A DNA stretch of 32,272 nucleotides from Phycisphaerae bacterium (GCA_030426605.1 JAUHXM010000026.1:1-32272); one strand, 5' to 3'. Positions 8,614-16,926 are shown, counted from the first letter of the stretch. The notes: generated from the letters alone by a model not told the origin. Translations and numbers: made by a program.

Positions 8614-9387
8614 CTATCGGGTCGCCGCACGCTTGCGCTTGACCGCGCCGGCGACCGCCCAGGGGATCCACGCGAGCGTCATCGCGGTCACCCCGAGCAG
8701 GACGATCCACCCGATCCGCCACGGCCACGGCCCGAGCGAGTCGATGATCGTCCGGGCGTCGGTGTCCAGGTTGCCGACGTACCAGTAGTTGGAAGGCTCG
8801 CACCCGCAGATCCCGGGGATGATCATCTGGTTCGACAGGATGATCAGCCCGAGCACGACCGCGCTGACGGCGATCGACCGGGTGAGGTCCTTCCAGTCCG
8901 GGCGAAGACCGAGCACCGCGACGACGTACACGGCGGACCCCACGATCTGCAGGTGCCCGACCCAGAACATCCAGAACTCCATCGTCGCGTACCCCTGGCG
9001 CAGCACGGGCGTGAAGAACGCCTGCGTGCTCAGCCCGACGCCCCAGAAGTACAGAAGCGCCATGGGGAATCGCCGCTTGGTCCAGAGCGCGAGCGGGGCG
9101 AGCCACGCCGCGAGGTCGCACAGGTGCAAGGGCAGCGACACGTGCGGGTCGAAGTTGCTCGGCAGCACGAACCAGACAACCGCGAAGGCCTGCCAGACGA
9201 TCGTGAACCAGATCCACGCGAACCGCAGACGCGTCTCCCTGGGCGTGCCGAGCCACCGCCGGCCCAGCACCGCGGACCCGACGATGAGCGTCAGGCAGAC
9301 CGCCGCGACGACGGCGTGGGCCGCCGTGAACGCCGCGAACTGCGTCGGCGAGAAGATCGGAGCGGATGGGGCGAGCGTCGCGTTCAT
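8614..9387 (-). CDS. YwaF/TIGR02206-like integral membrane protein (copy 2)
   Basis: A 257-residue protein with about six or seven membrane segments. It has the hallmark stretch LPLHLCDLAAWLAPLAL, followed by RRFPMALLYFWGVGLSTQAF and FWVGHLQIVGSAVYVV. These match the widespread but uncharacterised YwaF (TIGR02206) family as I know it. A Cys-containing loop, IPGICGCEPSNYWYVG, is also seen in the neighbouring copy as a similar Cys/Tyr loop. The ATG at 9387 overlaps the preceding gene's TGA (ATGA), so it is translationally coupled. It lies directly before the polyprenyl sugar-phosphate transferase. Function unknown; an envelope role is an inference from the neighbours. Confidence 0.78.
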   Translation of the reverse strand: MNATLAPSAPIFSPTQFAAFTAAHAVVAAVCLTLIVGSAVLGRRWLGTPRETRLRFAWIWFTIVWQAFAVVWFVLPSNFDPHVSLPLHLCDLAAWLAPLALWTKRRFPMALLYFWGVGLSTQAFFTPVLRQGYATMEFWMFWVGHLQIVGSAVYVVAVLGLRPDWKDLTRSIAVSAVVLGLIILSNQMIIPGICGCEPSNYWYVGNLDTDARTIIDSLGPWPWRIGWIVLLGVTAMTLAWIPWAVAGAVKRKRAATR

Positions 9388-10145
9388 GCCGCCTTCGCCT
9401 TCGCCCGCGTTCGGTCCGTTGCAAGAGTCTCGATCCCGCGCGCGATCAGGTACATCACGACGAACACAAACACCGACCCTCCGATGATGATCGCGGGACG
9501 TGCGGGCCAGTTGCCCAGGTGATCAACGACGCTGGTGCCCTCGTAATCGCCCTTGCCGAGGTAGCAGTAGTTGGTGCCGCACCCGACGTTGAACGCCGCG
9601 ATGCCGACCGTGAGGATCACGCCCGCGACGCTGGCGAACCCGAGGTGGTTCAGCCGAGGGCGGTAGCCCAGCACCGCGAGGTCGTACACGCCCGTCCCGA
9701 TGATGATCACGTGCCCGACCCAGTAAAGCCAGAACGCGACGCTCGCGAGCCCGTCGTGCCACATCGGGGTGAAGAACCCCTGCGTGCTCAGCCCGATCCC
9801 CCAGAAGAACACCACCGCCCGCCAGCGCCAGTGCATGGTCAGCAGCGCCACCGGCGCGATCCACCCGACGATCCGGCACAGGTGCAGCGGCAGCGACTCG
9901 TTGATATCAAAGTTCCCGGGCAGGACGCGCCAGATGGTCGCGAAGACCTGCCACGCCACGAACGACCACGCGAGGGCGCGCCGGAAGCGTCGCTCGCGGG
10001 ACCCGCCGTCCACGCGGTCCTCGCCCGCCAGCCGGTGCCCCGCGACGCACCACGCCACGATCAGCGCGATGCACACGCCCAGCGTGGTCCAGTGGAACGC
10101 GCTGAAGGCATCGAAATGGTTGAGCCAGGTCGGGTCCTCGGGCAT
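9384..10145 (-). CDS. YwaF/TIGR02206-like integral membrane protein (copy 1)
   Basis: A 253-residue polytopic membrane protein, paralogous to the next gene downstream. Shared blocks are LPGNFDINESLPLHLCRIVG (copy 2: LPSNFDPHVSLPLHLC), FFWGIGLSTQGFFTP, FWLYWVGHVIIIGTGVYDL and the loop FNVGCGTNYCYLG. It ends in a basic tail. It starts at ATG 10145; there is no Shine-Dalgarno, and a -10-like TATCAT sits only eight bases upstream, so its mRNA may be almost leaderless. The secreted protease gene upstream stops 29 bases before it. It couples by ATGA to copy 2. The biochemical role of the family is not known to me. Confidence 0.78.
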   Translation of the reverse strand: MPEDPTWLNHFDAFSAFHWTTLGVCIALIVAWCVAGHRLAGEDRVDGGSRERRFRRALAWSFVAWQVFATIWRVLPGNFDINESLPLHLCRIVGWIAPVALLTMHWRWRAVVFFWGIGLSTQGFFTPMWHDGLASVAFWLYWVGHVIIIGTGVYDLAVLGYRPRLNHLGFASVAGVILTVGIAAFNVGCGTNYCYLGKGDYEGTSVVDHLGNWPARPAIIIGGSVFVFVVMYLIARGIETLATDRTRAKAKAA

Positions 10146-10153
10146 CGGGCGTC

Positions 10154-10159
10154 ATGATA
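10154..10159 (-). promoter_or_regulatory. Possible -10 box for the envelope operon
   Basis: Minus-strand TATCAT (five of six to TATAAT) lies eight bases before ATG 10145. The 17-base spacing points to no recognisable -35 hexamer. If used, transcription would begin at or next to the start codon, which would fit the lack of a ribosome-binding site. Confidence 0.25.
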
Positions 10160-10174
10160 CGACGCCGCGCGAGG

Positions 10175-11470
10175 TCACTCGGGCGCGTTCTCGCACTCGA
10201 TGACCTCGATGGCGCCCACGCGGTCGAAGTCGTTGAGCCGGTCCCAGTTGATCGCGAACCAGTCGGCGTTGTCGTGCAGGGTGTTGCAGGTGCTGTCGTA
10301 GCAGCTTCCCTGCGTGCCGCAGGGCTGCGTGCCGAACCCCGGGCAGTTGATGTTGTACGCGTACGGGGCCGCATCGATCGAGGCGCTGCGGTTGAAGTCG
10401 ATGGGGTTCACGCCGTCCACGCCCTCGGGTTCGAAGACGGCGTTCTCATTGATCGAGATGTTCGTGCCCGCGGAGTAATCGATCACGCCGTTGCCGATGG
10501 CGTCGCCTGTGATGTCGATGCCGCCGAACTGGAAGCGGTAGTTCATCACGGAGTTGTAGTTGGGCTTGTAGTTGCGGTTCTCGAACCCGCCGTGGCGGAG
10601 CCCGAGGTTGTGCCCGATCTCGTGGACGAACGTCGCCGCGCCGTTGTACCCGCTGAAGAACGTGGAGAGCGTGACCATGAAGTCGTCCCCGTCGATCTCG
10701 GCGATGCCCGAACTCCCGTTCGTCGAGGAGTTGTACCGGTTCGCGAAGATGCAGTAGTGGAAGATCCCCTCGCGGTTCGGGTCGAAGTGCGCCGCCTGGT
10801 AGGCGTTGAAGTCGTTGTCGAACGTGATAAACGCCGGCTCGCCCGGAAGCTGGTTGCCGCCGGTGAAGGCGCCGCCCTGCCCGCGGTCCACGAAGATATC
10901 GATCCCCGTTGATCCGTCCGGGTTGGGCGTCGGCGCGTTCGCGAAGCACCCGACGATCCGGTTGACCATGCCGTTGGTGGGGCGGAAATCTCGGAACTGC
11001 CCCTCGAACGTGCCCGCGAACCAGTCCGTCTCGACGAAGATCGTCCGACGCAGCGGGTTCGCGCCCATCCCGGGCAGGTCCACGCCCGGCACCCCGAGCA
11101 CCTCGGCGCCGTCGGTCAGCCCGTCGTCGTCCGTGTCCGGGTTGAACGGGTCGGTCCCGAGCGCGGCCTCGGCGCAGTCGGAGAGCTGGTCGAAGTCGGA
11201 GTCCTGATCGAACGTCAGGAACGCGCTGACGAAGCCGTCGATGTCGTCCACATTGAGTGCGCCGTCGCCGTTGAAGTCGGCGAGGAGGTCACCCGCCAGG
11301 AAGGCGCTCACGAAGAGGTCGATGTCGTCCACGTTCGCCGCGCCGTCGCCGTTCAGGTCCGCCGGGCACAGCGACGCGCTGCCCCCCGCGACGGCGATGG
11401 GCACCGCGTGCCCGGGGGTCTGCACGGGCGAGGCCGCGAGCAGCGAGATCAGCAGCGTCGTCGTCAGCAT
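10175..11470 (-). CDS. Secreted metzincin-type zinc metalloprotease with dockerin-like repeats
   Basis: Start set at ATG 11470, with GGAG five bases upstream; a 26-codon longer frame lacks a signal-like start. The 431-residue product begins with a signal peptide (MLTTTLLISLLAASP). It then has two tandem 27-residue dockerin-like calcium repeats (DLNGDGAANVDDIDLFVSAF and DFNGDGALNVDDIDGFVSAF, about residues 38-86) and an Asp-rich thrombospondin-3-like segment (87-121). The protease domain has HEIGHNLGLRH (H283, E284, H287, H293) and the Met-turn SVMNY (M309), the metzincin layout. Several Cys near the end suggest disulfides. The dockerin repeats are also visible in DNA with an 81-base period (about 11224 and 11305). 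It probably acts outside the cytoplasm; its substrate is unknown. Planctomycete dockerin repeats are not proof of a cellulosome. Confidence 0.85.
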   Translation of the reverse strand: MLTTTLLISLLAASPVQTPGHAVPIAVAGGSASLCPADLNGDGAANVDDIDLFVSAFLAGDLLADFNGDGALNVDDIDGFVSAFLTFDQDSDFDQLSDCAEAALGTDPFNPDTDDDGLTDGAEVLGVPGVDLPGMGANPLRRTIFVETDWFAGTFEGQFRDFRPTNGMVNRIVGCFANAPTPNPDGSTGIDIFVDRGQGGAFTGGNQLPGEPAFITFDNDFNAYQAAHFDPNREGIFHYCIFANRYNSSTNGSSGIAEIDGDDFMVTLSTFFSGYNGAATFVHEIGHNLGLRHGGFENRNYKPNYNSVMNYRFQFGGIDITGDAIGNGVIDYSAGTNISINENAVFEPEGVDGVNPIDFNRSASIDAAPYAYNINCPGFGTQPCGTQGSCYDSTCNTLHDNADWFAINWDRLNDFDRVGAIEVIECENAPE

Positions 11471-11581
11471 GGCAACTCCGGGCGGGGTTCGTATCTCAGA
11501 ATCGGGCTTGAGCGGGCCAGAAGGGCCCTCGAGCCCTCCGGTACGCACGATCCGCGGCGGGGTTGCCCCCCAATCCGAGGG

Positions 11582-12733
11582 TCATGCCCCCGCGGATTCG
11601 TGTCGCAGCTGCCCGCACGCCGCCGCGATATCCCGCCCCCGGCTCGCCCGGATGTGCGCGTTCACACCCTTGTCGCGCAGCACCCGCTGGAACCGGTGCA
11701 CGTCGTCCGACCCCGGGCGCGCAAAGGGCAGCCCGCGAACCTCGTTGTACCGGATGAGGTTCACGTTCGCGCGCAGGGTCTTGCACAGGCCCGCGAGCTC
11801 CGCCGCGTGTTCGGGCCGGTCGTTCACCCCCGCGAGCAGGATGTACTCGAGCGTGATCTCGCGTCCCGTCTTGCGGAACCAGTCCTGGCAGGCGGACAGC
11901 AGCTGCTCGATCGTCGTGAACTCCGACCAGGGGATCAGCTCACGCCGCAAAGCGTCGTTCGGCGCGTGCAAGCTGAGTGCCAGCGTGACCGGCAGCTCCA
12001 TTTCGTCGGCGAGCTTCTCGATCGCCTTGTGCATCCCGACCGTCGAGACCGTGATCTTGCGCGCGCTGATGCCCATCCCCCACGGCGCGGCCAGCGTGCG
12101 CACGGCGTGCACCACGGGCTTGAAGTTCGCCAGCGGCTCGCCCATCCCCATGAACACGACGTTGGAGATCCGCCCGACCCCGGGCAGCTGCGCGAGGCGC
12201 CAGACCTGCTCGACGATCCGCCCGGCCGACAGGTTGCCGTCCAGCCCGCCGATGCCCGTCGCGCAGAACTTGCACCCGACAGGGCACCCGACCTGCGAGG
12301 AGATGCACGCCGTCTTGCGCGACGTGTCCTCGTCCTGCGAGGGGATCATGACGCACTCGGTCTGGCGGGCGGTGTCCGAGTAGGGCATGTCCTGGCCGAG
12401 GATGGGCAGGCGTGACTCGTGCTCGACCGCCGCTTCGGACGCCTCCACGTGCGCGCGTTCGGGGTCGTCTGGCCACTCGATGAGGAGCTTCTGCGTGCCG
12501 TCCGTCGCCAGCTGGTGCGCGACGGTGGGGCCTGAGAGGAACGTCATCTCAGCTTCGAGGGTCTCGCGGTCGCGGGCGCTGATGTTGGACATCTCCGCCG
12601 GGTCGATGACGCCCTTCAGATACACCCATTCGAGGATCTGCTTGGCGCGGAACCTGGGCATGCTCCGCTCGAGGCACCAATCCGCGAGGGTGTCGGGGGT
12701 GTGCGCAAAGATGTGGTGATCGGGGTGGCGCAT
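11582..12733 (-). CDS. rlmN: 23S rRNA (A2503-C2)/tRNA (A37) methyltransferase RlmN
   Basis: The 383-residue radical-SAM enzyme methylates C2 of adenine in 23S rRNA position 2503 and some tRNAs. The iron-sulfur Cys are C150, C154 and C157 (GCPVGCKFC). The two chemistry cysteines of the family fit C143 (TACISSQ) and C373 (AAACGQL). Other family blocks are VFMGMGEPLANF, ISARKITVSTVG, LALSLHAPND and EYILLAGVND. Between about residues 90 and 125 it has an extra stretch, absent from the E. coli protein as I recall it, before the ECVMIP block. ATG 12733 is chosen because it shares one base with the ispH stop (TGATG). A longer frame would run through ispH. There is no strong ribosome-binding site, so translation likely depends on ispH. 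Confidence 0.93.
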   Translation of the reverse strand: MRHPDHHIFAHTPDTLADWCLERSMPRFRAKQILEWVYLKGVIDPAEMSNISARDRETLEAEMTFLSGPTVAHQLATDGTQKLLIEWPDDPERAHVEASEAAVEHESRLPILGQDMPYSDTARQTECVMIPSQDEDTSRKTACISSQVGCPVGCKFCATGIGGLDGNLSAGRIVEQVWRLAQLPGVGRISNVVFMGMGEPLANFKPVVHAVRTLAAPWGMGISARKITVSTVGMHKAIEKLADEMELPVTLALSLHAPNDALRRELIPWSEFTTIEQLLSACQDWFRKTGREITLEYILLAGVNDRPEHAAELAGLCKTLRANVNLIRYNEVRGLPFARPGSDDVHRFQRVLRDKGVNAHIRASRGRDIAAACGQLRHESAGA

Positions 12734-13785
12734 CAGGCGGCGCCATCGCCCGTGCTGATCGTCAGCGCCACCGGCGCCGCGCCGTATTCGCCCGCCGTGA
12801 TGGTCGGCGGCTCCACGCGGACGCGCCGGTCCTTGTGGTCCACGTCGTGCTCGGTCATCAGGCGCTTGAGCGTCACGGGCAGCCCGAACTCCACCGACTC
12901 CTCGAACACGTCCGCGATGTGCAGCGTCGCGCCGAACCGATCGACAAACCACCGGCAGATCTCGGCGACCAGGTCCTCGGGGGCGCTCGCGCCCGCCGTC
13001 AGCATGAGCGTCCCGACACCCTCGAACCACGATGCGTCGAGCTCGCTCGCGTCGTCCACCCGCCGCCCGGGGGTGCCGACGTTTTGCGCAATTTCCGTGA
13101 GACGCACCGAGTTTGAACTGTTGCTCGATCCGACCACCAGCACGAGATCGCACCTGGGCGCGATCTGCCTCACCGCGTGCTGGCGGTTCGTCGTCGCGTA
13201 ACAGATGTCCTCGCTCGGCGGCGCCTTGATGTTCGGGAAGGCCCGCTTCAGCGCATCGATGATCACCCCCGCGTCGTCCGTCGAGAGCGTCGTCTGCGTG
13301 AGGTAGACCAGCTTGTCCGGGTCGTCGATGCGCAGGTGCGGGATGTCATCGGGCGACTCGACGACCTGCGTCGCCTCCGGCGCTTCGCCCGAGGTGCCCA
13401 CGATCTCCTGGTGGTTCTTGTGCCCGACGAGCAGGATCTGGAACCCCTGCTTCGCATACCGGATCGCCTCGGCGTGCACCTTCGTGACCAGCGGGCACGT
13501 CGCGTCGATCGCCGTCAGGTTGCGGGCCTTCGCCGCCGCCCGCACCGCCGGCGACACCCCGTGGGCGCTGAAGACCACGATCTGCCCCTCGGGGACGTCC
13601 GCGACGTCCTCGACGAAGACGACCCCGCGCCCCTTGAACCGGTCCACGACGTGCCGATTGTGGACGATCTCGTGGTAGACGTAGATCGTCTCGCCCGGCA
13701 GCAGGTCGAGGACCTGGTCCACCACGTCGATCGCCATGCGGACGCCCGCACAGAAGCCTCTCGGGTTGGCGAGGATGACCCGCAC
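12733..13785 (-). CDS. ispH: 4-hydroxy-3-methylbut-2-enyl diphosphate reductase IspH
   Basis: The 350-residue enzyme makes IPP and DMAPP in the last step of the MEP isoprenoid pathway, using a 4Fe-4S cluster. The three cluster Cys are visible: C12 (NPRGFCAGV), C97 (DATCPLV) and C195 (EDICYATTNRQ). The substrate-binding His and the S/N pair are in EIVHN, FSAHGVSP and GSSNSSNS. It is longer than the E. coli form (316), mostly in a C-terminal tail after TAGASAPEDLV. The start is GTG 13785, giving VRVILANPRGFC, the usual N-terminus; there is no clear Shine-Dalgarno, and a TACGAT -10-like box lies five bases upstream, so it may be leaderless. The stop overlaps the rlmN start. Isoprenoid supply also feeds the polyprenyl carrier used by the nearby glycan genes, though that link is only circumstantial. 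Confidence 0.94.
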   Translation of the reverse strand: MRVILANPRGFCAGVRMAIDVVDQVLDLLPGETIYVYHEIVHNRHVVDRFKGRGVVFVEDVADVPEGQIVVFSAHGVSPAVRAAAKARNLTAIDATCPLVTKVHAEAIRYAKQGFQILLVGHKNHQEIVGTSGEAPEATQVVESPDDIPHLRIDDPDKLVYLTQTTLSTDDAGVIIDALKRAFPNIKAPPSEDICYATTNRQHAVRQIAPRCDLVLVVGSSNSSNSVRLTEIAQNVGTPGRRVDDASELDASWFEGVGTLMLTAGASAPEDLVAEICRWFVDRFGATLHIADVFEESVEFGLPVTLKRLMTEHDVDHKDRRVRVEPPTITAGEYGAAPVALTISTGDGAA

Positions 13786-13790
13786 GGGGG

Positions 13791-13800
13791 ATCGTAGAAT
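13791..13800. promoter_or_regulatory. Overlapping divergent -10-like boxes between ispH and the EEP gene
   Basis: The ten bases ATCGTAGAAT contain TAGAAT on the plus strand (13795-13800) and, on the minus strand, TACGAT (13796-13791). Each fits TANNNT and points to the gene on its side. Good -35 hexamers are not visible on either side. It may be a shared, bidirectional promoter core. Confidence 0.3.
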
Positions 13801-13854
13801 CCGCCCGCCCGCCGCGCCGCTCGTGGGGGGGCCAACCCTCGTCAGGAGATCGAG

Positions 13855-14934
13855 ATGCGCGAGTTCGTGATGATCGGGGTGCTCGCCGCGGCGGGCAGCC
13901 TCTGCACCGCCCAGCCCGAGTACGAGTACGCCCACGCCGACGCGATGCGCCGCTTCGGCGTCGCCCAGGCCCCCGAGACCACCCCGGGCGCCATCCGCGT
14001 CACGACGTACAACATCGAGAATTTGTTCGATGACGTGGACGACCCCGCCCTCACCGGCGGCAACGAGGACATCGACGACGAGAAGCCCGAGCACGAGCTC
14101 AAGGCCACCGCCCGCGCCATCCGCCTCGTCAACCCGGACGTCCTCTGCCTGCAGGAGGTCGAGTCGCTCGAGGCGCTGCTCGACTACCGCGACACCTACC
14201 TCGCGGATATGGGCTACGAGCATGTCGTCTCGATCGACGCCGGCACCGCCCGAGGCATCGAGCAGAGCGTCCTCTCCCGCTACCCCCTCTCCAACGCCCG
14301 CAACTGGCCCGGCAAGCCCCTCGGCGGGGTCCACCCGGAGAAGTACGGCAACTCCCGCAACTGGCACGCCGGCGAGCCCATCACCTACCGCCGATCCCCG
14401 CTCATGGTGGACGTCACCGTGCCCGCCGACGCCCGCGGGAACGGCGAGCCGTACGAGTTCACGCTCGTCGTCGTCCACCACAAGTCGGGCCGGCACTCGG
14501 GATACTGGCGCGAGGCCGAGGCCTCGATGCTCGCCAAAGAGCTCGCCTCCATTTCCCAGGCGGACCGCGAGGCGAACCTGATCATCCTCGGCGACTTTAA
14601 CGCAGAATTCGCAGACGACAGCGTCCAGACGTACACCGAGCTCGGCTTCACAAACGTGCTTGAACGCGACGCCGCGTCGGACGCGTCCCGGGTGACCCAC
14701 GAGAGCGGGCGCGCCATCGATCTGATGCTCGTCAGCGAGGCGATGAAGCCGGAAATCGTGCCCGGGTCTGGGTTTGTGCTCGGCACCCCGAGCCGGCCCG
14801 AGGGCGTGAGTTGGCGGGACGTCCCCTCCTTCGAGGGGTACGCGTCGGACCACTTCCCCGTGAGCATCGACGTCCGCCCGGCCGACGCGCCCACCCGGGC
14901 GGCCTCGGCGGGGGCCGACGACACGGGTTCGTAA
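13855..14934 (+). CDS. Secreted endonuclease/exonuclease/phosphatase (EEP) family protein
   Basis: The 359-residue protein begins with a short signal-like segment (MIGVLAAAGSLCTAQ) and then has the EEP metal-hydrolase motifs in order: TYNIENLFD, LCLQEVES (metal Glu), VVVHHKSGRHSG, LIILGDFNAEF (catalytic Asp/Asn) and GYASDHFPVSID (Asp-His). The family cleaves phosphodiester bonds in nucleic acids or lipids; the LFDD..DPALTGG insert and YGNSRNWHAG resemble extracellular nucleases. AGGAG sits six bases before ATG 13855. It is divergent from ispH, with 69 bases between, and has no operon partner. Likely exported to the periplasm or outside; a scavenging role is inference. The C-terminus (about 335-359) is a low-complexity Ala/Asp tail. 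Confidence 0.85.
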   Translation: MREFVMIGVLAAAGSLCTAQPEYEYAHADAMRRFGVAQAPETTPGAIRVTTYNIENLFDDVDDPALTGGNEDIDDEKPEHELKATARAIRLVNPDVLCLQEVESLEALLDYRDTYLADMGYEHVVSIDAGTARGIEQSVLSRYPLSNARNWPGKPLGGVHPEKYGNSRNWHAGEPITYRRSPLMVDVTVPADARGNGEPYEFTLVVVHHKSGRHSGYWREAEASMLAKELASISQADREANLIILGDFNAEFADDSVQTYTELGFTNVLERDAASDASRVTHESGRAIDLMLVSEAMKPEIVPGSGFVLGTPSRPEGVSWRDVPSFEGYASDHFPVSIDVRPADAPTRAASAGADDTGS

Positions 14935-14944
14935 ACGCACCGGT

Positions 14945-14974
14945 TTGAGCCCCCTCGGCATGAGCGGCTAGACT
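14945..14974 (+). promoter_or_regulatory. Probable sigma-70-type promoter for the pseudopilin cassette
   Basis: TTGAGC (14945-14950) and TAGACT (14969-14974) are separated by 18 bases and lie 30 bases before ATG 15005. Both hexamers keep the most conserved positions (TTGA and TANNNT). Confidence 0.45.
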
Positions 14975-15004
14975 CCGGGCTGGGGACGGAATCAACGGAG
15001 TGGC

Positions 15005-15475
15005 ATGGCCGACAGTGGCCGGTCTCACACGGACGGCGGCACTCGAACGGGCCCGGAGGGCCCAGGGCGGAATCGACCGATGGGCGAGATCAAGCCGTGG
15101 CAAGCCGTGCTCTTCGTCGTCGCGATCCTCGTGGTCGGGGCCGGTGTCGTCTGGATGCTCTTGGGCGGTGACAACATCCGCACACCCGACCGCATTTACA
15201 TGATCGATGTCGGCACCGGCGAGTTGTACTACGCCGACGTCTCGGGCAGACGCGGCATCGCGATCCCGGCGCTCCACCCGGAGACCCGAGAACGCACGCT
15301 CGTCCCGATCATCGAGGACGAAGAGGGCGCGTGGCGCGTGAAGGACGTGTACGCACCCGCGATCGAGGCGATGGGCGTCACGCCCACATCCACGATTGAT
15401 ACGTCGTCCTGGATCGTGCAGGACGCCCGCATAGGCTCGGCGACAAAGTACCGCTCGCCCCTCCTTGATGGCTGA
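15005..15475 (+). CDS. Single-pass membrane protein of unknown function
   Basis: A 156-residue protein. After a polar N-terminus it has one membrane segment at about residues 32-52 (WQAVLFVVAILVVGAGVVWM). A roughly 100-residue soluble part follows, with YMIDVGTGELYYADVSG, GIAIPALHPETRERTLVPI and a DEEGAWRVKDVY block. It is not a family I recognise by name. GGAG lies four bases before ATG 15005; an internal ATG at 15080 just before the membrane segment is an alternative. It is followed after 27 bases by a pseudopilin-like gene and shares its promoter and terminator, so the two probably work together at the inner membrane. Composition is lower than the window average (36 G+C in row 15361-15420). 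Confidence 0.7.
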   Translation: MADSGRSHTDGGTRTGPEGPGRNRPMGEIKPWQAVLFVVAILVVGAGVVWMLLGGDNIRTPDRIYMIDVGTGELYYADVSGRRGIAIPALHPETRERTLVPIIEDEEGAWRVKDVYAPAIEAMGVTPTSTIDTSSWIVQDARIGSATKYRSPLLDG

Positions 15476-15502
15476 TCCATGGAGACGATGGGAGAATCGA
15501 CC

Positions 15503-16561
15503 ATGCTGCTGAAACGCTCCCGCAACGGCGGGTTTACTCTGATCGAATTGCTGGTGGTCATCGCGATCATCGCGTTGCTGATCGGGATCCTTCTGCCCGC
15601 GCTCGGGCAAGCGCGGAACACCGCACGGTCGATTGTCTGCCGCGGCAACATGCGGAGCATCGGCCAGTTTCAGTCAATCTACGCGCTGGACAACGATGGA
15701 TACTTCTCGTCCGCAACGACGAACCTCGCGCCGTACAAGTGGGGCGAGAATTCCCCCGGGTCAAAGGACCCCGAGGAGTTGATCCACAACACGACATCAA
15801 CAACCCCGACCACTTCGCTGGACTGGATGAGCCCGATCATGGGCGATCAAGTGCAACTCTCGCCGAACCGGGCGCAGCGAACCGCACAGCTGTTTAACGA
15901 CTGGGGTTGCGCTGCCGCGACGGTCTACAACGATCAGGTGTACCCGGTCGGCGCCCCGGATGACTTCGATGAGTTTGACCTCCTCGCTCAGACCGAAGGC
16001 ATCCGTCAGGTCAGCTACCTCGCGCCCACATCGATGTACTACCTCCACTCGTCGAAGACATTCGAGCTTCTCGGGGGCGGTTCATTCCGATTCAACTGGA
16101 CCGACCGCAGCGACCCGGCCGAGCGATCGCGTCAGTTCTTCGCGCGTGAGGACCGGTTCGGCGTGTCGCTCTCAGGCAAAGTCATGTTCGCCGACGGCAC
16201 ACGCTTCATGTCGCGCGACATCGGCCTCGACTTCGACCCCGACCCGAACCCGGGCTCGTTCAGCTCGTTCTACTCCAACAATCCGACCGTCGACGGATCG
16301 ACCGCCTACGGACGCAACCCGTTCACTTCATCGGTGCTGACGCCCGACAACCAACTGCTGTCGTACCGCCACCCGACCGACGCGATCAACGTCACCTACA
16401 TGGATGGGCACGTCGAGGGAATGAACCAGGAGGAGTCGTACACCAATCCGAACCCCTGGTGGCCGTCCGGCTCTGTCTGGAACGGCACGAACGCGACCGA
16501 GGAAGCCAAGGCCTTTATGGAACGCCAGAAGGGCAGCAAGGACGAGGCGACGATCTTCTGA
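15503..16561 (+). CDS. Prepilin-type N-terminal cleavage/methylation domain protein
   Basis: The 352-residue product starts [15 protein letters not shown], a type IV prepilin leader: basic lead, Gly before the Phe, Glu at +5, and a long hydrophobic helix to about residue 36. It is then large and soluble, unlike a pilin, and ends with [12 protein letters not shown], like the DG-containing end motif (H-X9-DG family) common in planctomycetes; here His to DG has ten residues. Prepilin peptidase would cut after the Gly and the protein would lie in the membrane or a pseudopilus. ATG 15503 is preferred (GGGAGA before it); an ATG at 15479 would add eight residues. Lower G+C (33 of 60 in row 15661-15720). 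A strong terminator follows. The exact role is unknown. Confidence 0.85.
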   Translation: MLLKRSRNGGFTLIELLVVIAIIALLIGILLPALGQARNTARSIVCRGNMRSIGQFQSIYALDNDGYFSSATTNLAPYKWGENSPGSKDPEELIHNTTSTTPTTSLDWMSPIMGDQVQLSPNRAQRTAQLFNDWGCAAATVYNDQVYPVGAPDDFDEFDLLAQTEGIRQVSYLAPTSMYYLHSSKTFELLGGGSFRFNWTDRSDPAERSRQFFAREDRFGVSLSGKVMFADGTRFMSRDIGLDFDPDPNPGSFSSFYSNNPTVDGSTAYGRNPFTSSVLTPDNQLLSYRHPTDAINVTYMDGHVEGMNQEESYTNPNPWWPSGSVWNGTNATEEAKAFMERQKGSKDEATIF

Positions 16562-16585
16562 TCCCTCCATCCGCTTGCCGACCAT

Positions 16586-16620
16586 CCGCGGGGCCGGGCA
16601 ACCGGCCCCGCGGTCGTTTT
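16586..16620 (+). terminator. Rho-independent terminator of the pseudopilin cassette
   Basis: A perfect 12-bp stem (CCGCGGGGCCGG, 16586-16597, with 16602-16613) is closed by the GNRA tetraloop GCAA and followed by TCGTTTT. It lies 25 bases after the stop. It looks strong, although the T-run is short. Confidence 0.85.
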
Positions 16621-16926
16621 GGGGTGGTCCCCCCCGAATCGATGTCGTTAATGTGGGCAATCAAGTTCGTCTCGCCCTCGCCAAACCGCGTTTGGGGCCC
16701 AGGAGGGGTGATTGCACGCCCGAGCCTGCACAATCACTTAGCGCTTCTCACACGCTTCTCAAACCCCGCCCGCGTGCGATCCGGCTAGGATTATGGCGTT
16801 GAATCGGGCGTCGCCCGCGGCTTGCCGTTCCTGACCCGGAAAGCTCGCCGCAGGCGGTCCGTGCCGGTTCACGGCGTAGAGAGAGATTGGATTCCTTTCG
16901 AGAGCAGAGAACAGAGGAGCAGATTC
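16621..16926 (+). other. Gene-free leader region of the sorting-signal protein
   Basis: About 300 bases between the terminator and the next start hold no credible gene. There is a TAGGATTAT stretch around 16788-16796 that could be a -10 region without a good -35. A short repeat, CGCTTCTCA, occurs twice around 16740-16760. Small hairpins are present: GGGC/GCCC near 16807-16818 and CCGTG/CACGG near 16859-16875. No known riboswitch class was recognised. If TAGGATTAT is the promoter, the 5' leader is about 130 bases, which is long enough for regulation. Confidence 0.4.

Noticed and set aside
5405-9522. Very long plus-strand ORFs (779 and 699 residues) opposite the envelope cluster
   Set aside because: The products are Arg/Asp/Glu/Gly-rich without any motif, and the minus-strand genes carry complete family signatures.
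12736-13153. N-terminal extension of the rlmN frame through ispH
   Set aside because: It runs antisense-like through ispH in another frame, and ATG 12733 gives the normal RlmN length with stop-start overlap.
16740-16926. Riboswitch in the leader of the sorting-signal gene
   Set aside because: Only short local hairpins are seen; no conserved core of a known class, such as a cyclic di-GMP aptamer, can be recognised.
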